From an uncultured Candidatus Saccharibacteria bacterium (lineage in GTDB: Bacteria > Patescibacteriota > Saccharimonadia > Saccharimonadales > Saccharimonadaceae), in contig CARBGY010000008.1 of NCBI GenBank assembly GCA_948945085.1, positions 1 through 36,882 on the forward strand: 36,882 bases of DNA, written 5' to 3'. A program made the translations under genes and the position numbers. Position 1 is the first letter of the stretch. Each line of letters starts with the position of its first letter. The notes beneath the pieces are model-generated. The model was given only the letters and a program-made list of their open reading frames with translations. It made no database searches and was not told the origin of the DNA. Below are positions 24,695-31,366 of the stretch, piece by piece.

Positions 24695-26545
24695 TTGTCT
24701 ATAACTCCGTACCTGGAAGGGGACAAGGAAGTTGTCAAGCAAAGTAATACTTTGCTCCCCAGTATTATCGGTATAGACTCAGACAAAAATAAACGTTACA
24801 TCTATTATATTAGTGATATCCATTTAGACCATAAAATCTATAAAAAATTCGGCAAGCATGGTACTTTGCCGAAGGTTGTTAACTATATAGAGTCGGTAGT
24901 TGATGGACTTTTGAAGGATGATGACGGGAAAGATGTATTCTCCCCACTTCTTCCAACGCAACCAATAGCGTTAATTGCGGGCGATACATCTCACAGTTTT
25001 GCTATCAATGAAATGTTTTATGAAGCGTTATCAAAAAAGTTACCATATTACAGAGATGTTTTCGTGACGCTGGGGAATCATGAGTTATGGGAATATAACT
25101 CGGTGGATGAGGCATTATTAGCTTATAATGAGTTATTCGATAAGCTACCAAACATCCATTTGCTTCACAACTCACTCTATGCGAGTAACTTGTATGAAGA
25201 ACCTGAAGAGCTCAGGGAGCTACGTCAGCAAAGGTGGCAAGTCTTCAAAGATGGAACACTCCAAGAAATGGCCAAAGCAAAAGCCATAAAAGAGATTGAA
25301 AAACAGATTAATCTTGCGGATCCACAATATGGCTTATCTGATGAAGAACGCCACAAAAGTAGGGTAAAAGCCAGTATTCTTAGTCAGGATGCTTTACAAG
25401 ACATGACCGCTAAAGAGATATGCAGTAGGTGTTTTGATAGTAAAGTGATAATATTCGGTGCGATCGGTTATTCTCAATATGACGAAGAGTTTAATGCGGA
25501 TATTGGTATGTATATGAACGCCATAACAACCAGAGAGCAGGAAAAACGATTATCTAGGGAGACTGAGTCGATCTGTAAGAAATTGATAGAGTCGCTGCCG
25601 AATAATCGTTTATTGGTTGCGACGCACATGCCACTAAGTGACTGGAGCAAGACACAACCCCAAGAGGAGTGGACATACTTCAGCGGACATACACATAGAA
25701 ATCAGAAAATCCCAACTGAAGGCAGTGGCACAATTTTCGCCGACAATCAAGTTGGCTATCATGGCAAGCGTATTAAATTTAATTTAGCCATAACAGAAGG
25801 CAGATTGGACTATTTTGCGTATTACAAAGATGGCATACATGATATAAGTGAAAAAGACTACTTCAACTTTTATTGGAATATTTCGAAGGTTATGTCTGGC
25901 GTCGATAAACGGGGTGGCAAGGAAATAAAAATAAGAATGCTCAAAAATTCTGGGTTGTATATGTTTTTGCTTGAGACGGAAGATCGAAAGCTGTATTTGC
26001 TGGAAGGCGGAAAACGACATAAGCTCAAAATACAAGACATAAATTACTATTACGATAACTTGATGTTGCTTAATAAGGTTGTTGCTGAAGCCGTTAGTGA
26101 CATAAGGTCATATCTAGGACAACTATCGTCCTTCATTAAGCAGATTGGTGGCAGCGGTTATATTCATGGGAATATCGTGGATATAGATTTCTATAATCAT
26201 GTCATGATTGATATTCGTGATGGTTCTATGCTGCCGTATTTTGCGTATAGTGTAGCGGATAGATACGAATATCCAGATTTACCAAAGTTGCTACATGATA
26301 ATAGAAGAGACTTATATACGAACTTTCTGGAGAGCAGTGGCGATCTGCCAGTAATTAGTAATAGTGGCCAGATGTCTACTACAATTAATCATAGTACTGA
26401 CGCAACAATATATAGGGATTCTAATATGATGTTAAAAATACAGGATATGCTTGATTATAATGTTATTAGATTTTGGAATGATGAACTGATAGCGACCATA
26501 GAGGATGAAGGGCAACTTGGAGCAGGAAAAAAGTTGCTTAGTTAG
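24695..26545 (+). CDS. Calcineurin-type metallophosphoesterase with unknown C-terminal half
   Basis: 616 residues. The first part carries the metal-binding motifs of the calcineurin-like phosphoesterase family in order: ISDIHLDH (Asp41, His43), IAGDTSH (Asp97), LGNHELW (127-133), VATHMPLSDW and FSGHTHRN. A charged, Glu/Arg/Lys-rich helical insertion lies between the GNHE and later His motifs (about 165-245). From about residue 345 on comes a domain I do not recognise, rich in Tyr, Ile and Asp with beta-strand pairs (for example IHGNIVDIDFYNHVMIDI). The start is TTG, with AGGAGC 8 nt upstream; no in-frame Met occurs before residue 107. No signal peptide, so cytosolic. The substrate is unknown; nucleic-acid, nucleotide or phosphoprotein are all possible. 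More AT-rich than the DapB-like operon. Confidence 0.8.
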   Translation: MSITPYLEGDKEVVKQSNTLLPSIIGIDSDKNKRYIYYISDIHLDHKIYKKFGKHGTLPKVVNYIESVVDGLLKDDDGKDVFSPLLPTQPIALIAGDTSHSFAINEMFYEALSKKLPYYRDVFVTLGNHELWEYNSVDEALLAYNELFDKLPNIHLLHNSLYASNLYEEPEELRELRQQRWQVFKDGTLQEMAKAKAIKEIEKQINLADPQYGLSDEERHKSRVKASILSQDALQDMTAKEICSRCFDSKVIIFGAIGYSQYDEEFNADIGMYMNAITTREQEKRLSRETESICKKLIESLPNNRLLVATHMPLSDWSKTQPQEEWTYFSGHTHRNQKIPTEGSGTIFADNQVGYHGKRIKFNLAITEGRLDYFAYYKDGIHDISEKDYFNFYWNISKVMSGVDKRGGKEIKIRMLKNSGLYMFLLETEDRKLYLLEGGKRHKLKIQDINYYYDNLMLLNKVVAEAVSDIRSYLGQLSSFIKQIGGSGYIHGNIVDIDFYNHVMIDIRDGSMLPYFAYSVADRYEYPDLPKLLHDNRRDLYTNFLESSGDLPVISNSGQMSTTINHSTDATIYRDSNMMLKIQDMLDYNVIRFWNDELIATIEDEGQLGAGKKLLS

Positions 26546-26717
26546 TTATCGTATAGATTAAGCTAGATAACGGCAGTATGTGGGTAATTTAAAACTAATA
26601 CAGGGCGGGCAATATAATTTACCTCGGACACGGTCTACTATCTGCGTCAAGCATCAACGCCATAATGCCGCCCTATTCTAGCGAGCCAACCCAGCAACAG
26701 GGGTTATGACGGTAGTG
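26546..26717. other. Gap after the metallophosphoesterase
   Basis: No gene seen. AGGGCGG (26602-26608) can pair with CCGCCCT (26668-26674) across 59 nt, and a TATAAT lies at 26613-26618 between the arms. This could be a structured RNA element or chance. Confidence 0.3.
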
Positions 26718-26723
26718 TATAAT
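26718..26723 (+). promoter_or_regulatory. Possible -10 box of a small RNA
   Basis: TATAAT on the plus strand with no convincing -35, about 145 nt upstream of a terminator and with no coding frame between. Confidence 0.35.
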
Positions 26724-26729
26724 TTTTGC

Positions 26730-26870
26730 ATTCAGTTCTATAAGGGTTGAAACATCTTATCCTTTTATGGAGTTCGGGGGAGAAGTTTTGCGGGTTTTGC
26801 GGCAAAAGTAGGGTTTCTGTGCTGGTTTTCGATTTTTGCTCGCCACCATTTAGAGTGGGCGTATTTTTTT
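26730..26870 (+). ncRNA. Candidate small noncoding RNA of about 140 nt
   Basis: The stretch runs from a -10-like box to a terminator hairpin and has no sensible reading frame. Possible stems: ATAAG/CTTAT (26740-26744 and 26756-26760), TTTTGC/GCAAAA, and the terminal CGCCAC/GTGGGCG. It lacks the conserved cores I would look for in tmRNA, RNase P RNA or SRP RNA. No family assigned. Confidence 0.35.
26841..26870 (+). terminator. Intrinsic terminator of the candidate RNA
   Basis: CGCCAC/GTGGGCG stem with one bulged G and an 8-nt loop, then TATTTTTTT. It could also end readthrough from the metallophosphoesterase. Confidence 0.6.
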
Positions 26871-26970
26871 AACCAAAAATTATTTTTGGCGGACAGCGGT
26901 AAGATAGAGATATGGCAAGACCAAAAAATCATCACCTGCCATCAATCTTACGATTGATACCAAGTGATGA

Positions 26971-27046
26971 TGGTGGTTCCGGGCGGACTTGAACCGTCGA
27001 CACAAGGCTCTTCAGGCCTCTGCTCTACCAACTGAGCTACAGAACC
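26971..27046 (-). tRNA. tRNA-Phe (anticodon GAA)
   Basis: 76 nt including an encoded CCA end (26971-26973). Acceptor GGTTCTG/CGGAACC (one G-T pair), D-arm GCTC/GAGC, anticodon stem GAGGC/GCCTT with loop CTGAAGA (anticodon at 27011-27013), TTCAAGT T-loop. The T-stem GACGG/CCGCC has one A-C mismatch (50-64), which is unusual. It follows tRNA-Ala on the same strand. Confidence 0.9.
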
Positions 27047-27112
27047 AGATTTAATTATGCTTGTGTAGTACTATATAGTATAAACTATCTACTACATCTC
27101 ATCAGCACTTAG

Positions 27113-27188
27113 TGGTGGAGCAGATCGGACTTGAACCGACCACCTCAGCAATGCGAATGCTGCGCTCTACCAGATGAGCTACTGCCCC
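27113..27188 (-). tRNA. tRNA-Ala (anticodon CGC)
   Basis: 76 nt with encoded CCA (27113-27115). Acceptor GGGGCAG/CTGCTCC contains the G3-U70 pair, the alanine identity element. Anticodon loop TTCGCAT (anticodon at 27153-27155), stem CAGCA/TGCTG, T-arm GTCGG/CCGAT with a final G-T. It is the first of two tRNAs in one unit, with tRNA-Phe 66 nt downstream. Confidence 0.93.
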
Positions 27189-27204
27189 AGGGCTGATATA
27201 TTTC

Positions 27205-27213
27205 ATTATAACA
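27205..27213 (-). promoter_or_regulatory. Promoter of the tRNA-Ala/tRNA-Phe unit
   Basis: TGTTATAAT on the minus strand, with TTCAAA 17 nt upstream as a weak -35, about 17 nt before the tRNA-Ala 5' end. Confidence 0.65.
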
Positions 27214-27289
27214 TAGTTTTCGGAAATTTTGAAAATTTCTTATTTATTTCGTGACGGAACTAATATTCGAGATATCTAACCCATATATT

Positions 27290-27328
27290 ATACATAATAT
27301 ATTATTAGTATGCTAGACAGCGGATGGG
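27290..27328. repeat. 39-bp direct repeat, copy 2
   Basis: Identical over 39 bp to 22646-22684, same orientation. It encodes the shared end PIRCLAY plus stop and 3' flank. The two copies bound a 4.6-kb segment. Confidence 0.95.
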
Positions 27329-27489
27329 ATAGCCACGAAAATACTCAAACGGACCATTAGAAGGTATCGACTGTTGCGAATTATAATCTAAAACGCGACT
27401 AGTACTCTGTGATAATGCGTACCCGGCAAACCCTAGATTCCGCATACCGCTAAACGTAAGATAAATCCCTCCGCTACGGACGAGGTTAT
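27305..27489 (-). pseudogene. 5'-truncated Fibrobacter-type paralogous (C-type-lectin-like) surface domain
   Basis: The minus strand reads LVRSGGIYLTFSGMRNLGFA, then GYALSQSTSRVLDYNSQQ, then SIPSNGPFEYF and RGYPIRCLAY followed by TAA TAA. It has the family's (F/L)VRSG block, a GxxG region, a degenerate WSST position (ALSQSTS) and the RGYxIRCLA end. The frame can be extended to an ATG at 27535, but that part overlaps the end of the DUF2335 gene in another frame and does not belong to the domain. The homologous part begins almost exactly at the DUF2335 stop codon. Middle residues differ strongly from the 22661-22903 copy, while both ends match at DNA level. Confidence 0.75.
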
Positions 27490-27905
27490 TCCGATTCTGT
27501 ATTGTCACTATCGCGTCGGCCCGCTGATAGTGCAACCCAAACTAACGCGGCGGCATCAATTAGGATAATAATTAAACCGGCTAGCTCACTACCATTAATA
27601 AGTAACACTCCACCAAGTATACCGGCAGCTAAACCCAACACAAAAGTGACTCCGAGACGAATCTTATCTGCACGTTGTTCGGTTTCGAGTGTGCGGTTTT
27701 CGTACTCCTGGCGATGAAGACATTGTTTTTCGGCTAGCTCTAAGATACGTTCGGCGCCGCCAGGAATAATCTTTTCATACTTTGCTAAATCTTCTGGAGC
27801 TGGTAACGACTCCAGGATAGTCTTAATTTCTGCGTTTGCTAGATGCCTTTCACCCTTTAGACTTTTGACAGATTTTTCAGTTTTGACGGTCTTCGCAGTT
27901 TTCAT
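27486..27905 (-). CDS. DUF2335-family membrane protein
   Basis: 139 residues. A Lys/Thr/Val-rich N-terminus leads to LPAPEDLAKYEKIIPGGAERILELAEKQ in two parts (about 34-61), then HRQEYENRT; this 'LP.PE.L..Y..I.PG...RI..LAE.Q..HR' pattern is that of DUF2335 proteins. Two membrane helices follow (about 85-105 and 109-127) and a polar tail. Function is not known for the family. AGGAG precedes the ATG, and the gene begins 12 nt after glyA, so they are co-transcribed. Its stop codon abuts the surface-domain remnant. Confidence 0.8.
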   Translation of the reverse strand: MKTAKTVKTEKSVKSLKGERHLANAEIKTILESLPAPEDLAKYEKIIPGGAERILELAEKQCLHRQEYENRTLETEQRADKIRLGVTFVLGLAAGILGGVLLINGSELAGLIIILIDAAALVWVALSAGRRDSDNTESE

Positions 27906-27917
27906 ATACTCCTTTGA

Positions 27918-29240
27918 TTAATTATTATCTAGACCCGGGATTGGAAACCCTAATGCCAATTCCCTAACTTCCTCACGAATTTCTTTCAACTCATTTTCGT
28001 ATTGGTCTAACCCGTCTTCGTTCTCAGCTTTAACACAAAGATCGGCGACACGGCGCATCCATTCGGCTATCTTAATCATTTCATCCACACCTAATCCACG
28101 CGTAGTCATAGCTGGAGTACCCAGACGAACACCGGACGGACGAAAAGCTGCTCCTTTGTCGTTTGGTAGCGCATTGGCATTAAGCGTTAGGCCAACTCTA
28201 TCAAGTGCGTATTCATACAACTTGCCATCAATACCAAAACTCTCCTTAACATTAACAAGAATTAAGTGATTTTCTGTACCGTTACCTTGTAAAATAAAAC
28301 CGTTTCTTTTTAACTCTTCAGCGAGGACGTGCGCATTTTCGACAATCATACGCGCGTAATCCTGGAACTCTGGTTGTAAATCTTCTTCAAAGGCTACTGC
28401 TTTAGCTGCAATCACATGTTCAAGCGGACCGCCTTGAGTGCCCGGAAAAACAGCACGATCGATTAAGGTAGGGATATTTTCGAGAGTACGGTCACATTTT
28501 TTAAGTGGATTACCGACTTTGCCCATACTAACAATGAGACCGCCACGTGGACCACGAAGGGTTTTGTGGGTGGTAGAAGTCATGACATGAAAACCGTGCT
28601 CGAGTGGATTAGGATGCACACCCCCCGCAATTAAACCAGCAACATGAGCCATATCGGCCATAAGAAGAATCTCCTGATCGGCTTCCTGACTAACCATATC
28701 AGCAATTTGCTTAACGCGGTCAAAATCGGGGATCTTCATGAAAGCCGAATAACCAACTAAGATAACGCGGGGATGATGCTCTTTAGCTAGTTGTTCTAGC
28801 TCATCATAATCAATATCGCCGTCATCCGTTACGCCATAACCTACGAAATTGTATATTTTTGCACTACGCGTAACAGGGGAGCCATGAGTAAGGTGCCCTC
28901 CGGCTGGAAGCGACATAGCAAGAATTGTATCGCCAGGTTGACACCAGGCAAAGTAAACAGCTTCGTTAGCGTTAGCGCCAGAGTGAGGCTGGACATTAGC
29001 ATGATCGGCATGAAAAAGTTGTTTTGCGCGCTCAATTGCGAGAGTCTCAATTTCGTCAATATTCTCATTACCGCCGTAATAGCGTTTTCCAGGGTATCCT
29101 TCGCTATATTTATTGGTTAGAACCGACCCCATCGCACGTAAAACTGCGTTTGAGACGTAGTTTTCGCTCGGGATCAACTCGAGACCTTCACTTTGTCGCT
29201 TTTCTTCTGCCTTAATGATTTCAAAAATTTTATCTGCCAT
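27918..29240 (-). CDS. glyA: Serine hydroxymethyltransferase
   Basis: PLP enzyme interconverting serine and glycine with one-carbon transfer to folate. 440 residues, slightly longer than the usual 410-430. Visible blocks: ELIPSENYVSNAVLRAMGS, NKYSEGYPGKRYYGG, HADHANVQPHSGANANEA, ADMAHVAGLIAGG, the PLP-Lys motif STTHKTLRGPRGG, and FPGTQGGPLEH. The start at MADKIFEIIK is supported by GGAGGA and a TACAAT promoter. Glycine made here could feed the FemAB-like transferases upstream, but that link is speculative. Confidence 0.98.
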   Translation of the reverse strand: MADKIFEIIKAEEKRQSEGLELIPSENYVSNAVLRAMGSVLTNKYSEGYPGKRYYGGNENIDEIETLAIERAKQLFHADHANVQPHSGANANEAVYFAWCQPGDTILAMSLPAGGHLTHGSPVTRSAKIYNFVGYGVTDDGDIDYDELEQLAKEHHPRVILVGYSAFMKIPDFDRVKQIADMVSQEADQEILLMADMAHVAGLIAGGVHPNPLEHGFHVMTSTTHKTLRGPRGGLIVSMGKVGNPLKKCDRTLENIPTLIDRAVFPGTQGGPLEHVIAAKAVAFEEDLQPEFQDYARMIVENAHVLAEELKRNGFILQGNGTENHLILVNVKESFGIDGKLYEYALDRVGLTLNANALPNDKGAAFRPSGVRLGTPAMTTRGLGVDEMIKIAEWMRRVADLCVKAENEDGLDQYENELKEIREEVRELALGFPIPGLDNN

Positions 29241-29269
29241 ATTCCCCTATTCCTCCGCTATTTGAGTCT

Positions 29270-29278
29270 ATTGTAACA
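29270..29278 (-). promoter_or_regulatory. Promoter of glyA
   Basis: AATCTGTGTTACAATAGA on the minus strand (the hexamer is 29270-29275). GGAGGA (29251-29256) and the ATG follow. It matches the promoter inside the aminotransferase gene at most positions. Confidence 0.7.
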
Positions 29279-29322
29279 CAGATTAACTAATTCGAGAAAA
29301 AATCTAAGGCAGTAGGTGTCGA

Positions 29323-30342
29323 TTAAACGTGCCGTTTTTTCTTTCGAGCTGACTCGATCAGTTTCGTAATGGCATACTTGCCTGGTTTTAAGATTAGATC
29401 GTGAGCCGGTACATATTTTAACTCCTCGACACCAAAACCGCGTTTAAATTGCGAAACACCATAAAAACGATGTTTTGTTTCATTCTCTTCGACAATACCC
29501 CAGAAATTATAGCGTTTAATGCCGCGAGTACGAGCATCACGCATGGCCTCTAGATGAAGAAGTGGCGCACCAGATAACTTAGTGCCTAACTCAGAACTTA
29601 CACCATAGTGATAAGAGGCCTCGTTGCCATAGAAAATCATGAAGTTTTGGGCAAGAATCTCGCCCTGATATTTTGCGGTATAAAGCACAGCCTCGTTATG
29701 TCGCGCAAGAGCGGCAAATTGTTTGACGAAAAAATCTTCCGAGAAAGCAACAAAGCCGTGACGACCAGCAGTCTGAAGTTGAATTTGATAAAACTCATGA
29801 ATGTCTTCGGGGTTAGTGCTTTTTTCGACTTGGATATCGTTTTTAGCGGCCTTTCGAAGAGCGCGACGTAATCTCTGACGCATGCCAGCGAGAATTTCTT
29901 CTTCGTTTTTTTCGAGATTAAGAATCCCAGCAAATTCAACAGAAAGATACATCGGAGCAGGTTTCGCCCCCAGTTCCCTCATAAGAGCAAGGCTTTTAGG
30001 ACTTTTCTCAAGCTGAGGACGAACTCGCACGAAAACACAATGATGTCTTTCGCCCTCGAGACGCAAGTCGCGGAAAATTGCCTTTACAAGCTCGCGATTT
30101 TGCCAATCAAGAATTGGCCCGCCAGCAACAGCGAGATGACGTCCGCGACGAGCGGTTTCAACTACGCCAGCATAGGCAGCAATAATTTCACCTTTTTGAT
30201 TTAAGGCAATGCGACGAACGACTGCCCTGCCACGACTGAGATGAAAGTCGTAAAAGTCCCAAGACTGCAAAAAATTCGCCTCAGGATGACTCGTGACGAA
30301 TTTATCCCACTCGGTTCGGCTCTCCGCATCAATTATCCTCAT
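29323..30342 (-). CDS. FemAB-family aminoacyltransferase, copy 2
   Basis: 339 residues, cytosolic. FemAB/FemX proteins add amino acids from charged tRNA to the peptidoglycan precursor to build cross-bridges. Two GNAT-like halves are implied by EANFLQSWDFYDFHLSRG near the start, GGPILDWQNRELV, CVFVRVRPQL, a conserved RRALRKA helix and the terminal RYNFWGIVEENETKHRFYG. It is paralogous to the next gene upstream (same blocks in the same order). The start is placed at MRIIDAESR because a TATAAT lies 7 nt upstream and nothing supports the longer frame. The amino acid added cannot be told. Confidence 0.85.
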   Translation of the reverse strand: MRIIDAESRTEWDKFVTSHPEANFLQSWDFYDFHLSRGRAVVRRIALNQKGEIIAAYAGVVETARRGRHLAVAGGPILDWQNRELVKAIFRDLRLEGERHHCVFVRVRPQLEKSPKSLALMRELGAKPAPMYLSVEFAGILNLEKNEEEILAGMRQRLRRALRKAAKNDIQVEKSTNPEDIHEFYQIQLQTAGRHGFVAFSEDFFVKQFAALARHNEAVLYTAKYQGEILAQNFMIFYGNEASYHYGVSSELGTKLSGAPLLHLEAMRDARTRGIKRYNFWGIVEENETKHRFYGVSQFKRGFGVEELKYVPAHDLILKPGKYAITKLIESARKKKRHV

Positions 30343-30349
30343 GAAAATC

Positions 30350-30358
30350 ATTATATCA
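30350..30358 (-). promoter_or_regulatory. Extended -10 promoter of the second FemAB gene
   Basis: TGATATAAT on the minus strand, 7 nt before the ATG at 30342, within an otherwise closely packed gene run. It would give a leaderless internal transcript. Confidence 0.6.
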
Positions 30359-30394
30359 TAAGTCTTCGACTTAGAAATAACATCGTCAGCTCGG

Positions 30395-31366
30395 TTACAA
30401 ATGTCGAGCCTTTTTGCGGGCTTTTTCAACAACTAGATTTAATAGATATTTTGCACCATTAATAACTATATCCTGCGCAGGTACAAACTCGACAACTTTT
30501 CCGCCAAAGCCAGTTTTGAAAACTGTAACACCAGAATAACGATGGTTTTTAGCACCATGCGGAGCAATACCCCAAAGATTATAGCGCTGAACTCCGAGTT
30601 GCCGAAGATCTCGGATAACCTGCCATTGAAGAGCATAAGCGCCAGGAAGTTTATGATTAAGTGAAGTGGAGGCGGCTTCAAAATATTCCGCTTCATTACC
30701 GGAAATTAAAATCAAACCATAGGCAACCGCCTCACCTTCGGGTGTCTTGGTGACATAAAGACGAGCATCTTTACCAAATGCCTCTCTTTCGGCTAATAGC
30801 ATCTTAAGATTAGGTGGGATAAAATGCTGGTGCATTGCGGTTTCGGCTTGTACGGTGTGGAACTCTTTAAAAAGTTCTTCGGTATTGCTCCAGCTTACTT
30901 CTAGGCCTAATTTTATACTACGACGAACCTCATATCGAGTTTGTCGGCGCATATCTTTAAGGAGTTCATCTTCACTTTTAGATAAATCTAAAATTACAGT
31001 ATGCTCAGCATGGAGATGCATTGGAGCATCCTTAGTACCTGCTTTTCGTAGCTTCAGCATGTTCTCGGGAGTGTTTTTGAGCTGTGGACGAAGGCGCACA
31101 AAAACACATCTATGTTCTTTGGCGACAGTCCGGATCTCCGTAAAAACTTGGTTAACTAACTTCTGATCATCCCAATTTAGTAAAGGTCCACCGGGAATTT
31201 CCAGGTAGCGACCGCGTTTAGCGTTTTTAATAATCATTTGACAATAATAGCTTGATCCGGTTTTTATAACAACTTGGTGCCCCACCAACTCGTTAACCTT
31301 TTTCCATTCGGGAGACTGGAGAAAATTAGCCTCAGGAAACCGCTTAGTTACTTCATTCCACTTCAT
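30395..31366 (-). CDS. FemAB-family aminoacyltransferase, copy 1
   Basis: 323 residues, same layout as its neighbour: EANFLQSPEWKKVNELVG, GGPLLNWDDQKLV, CVFVRLRPQLKNTPENM, a MRRQTRYEVRRS helix, and RYNLWGIAPHGAKNHRYSG near the end. The two paralogues share both ends (AxxFVPAxDxVxxxAKY and KARKKxRH). Start chosen at MKWNEV because GAGG lies 6 nt upstream; this start overlaps the upstream aminotransferase by 14 nt. Two tandem transferases suggest a cross-bridge made in two additions or at two positions. They could instead act on another tRNA-dependent acceptor. Confidence 0.85.
   Translation of the reverse strand: MKWNEVTKRFPEANFLQSPEWKKVNELVGHQVVIKTGSSYYCQMIIKNAKRGRYLEIPGGPLLNWDDQKLVNQVFTEIRTVAKEHRCVFVRLRPQLKNTPENMLKLRKAGTKDAPMHLHAEHTVILDLSKSEDELLKDMRRQTRYEVRRSIKLGLEVSWSNTEELFKEFHTVQAETAMHQHFIPPNLKMLLAEREAFGKDARLYVTKTPEGEAVAYGLILISGNEAEYFEAASTSLNHKLPGAYALQWQVIRDLRQLGVQRYNLWGIAPHGAKNHRYSGVTVFKTGFGGKVVEFVPAQDIVINGAKYLLNLVVEKARKKARHL

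Noticed and set aside
26741..26760. GGGTTGAAAC resembling the end of a CRISPR repeat
   Set aside because: It occurs once only, with no regularly spaced copies and no cas genes in the window.
22661..27489. Diversity-generating retroelement acting on the lectin-like domains
   Set aside because: No reverse transcriptase, template repeat or accessory gene is present here; differences between copies are not limited to adenine positions as far as can be seen by eye.
27305..27535. A complete 76-aa gene starting at the ATG at 27535
   Set aside because: Its N-terminal part overlaps the DUF2335 gene and does not match the surface domain; no ribosome site is present. Treated as a truncated remnant.
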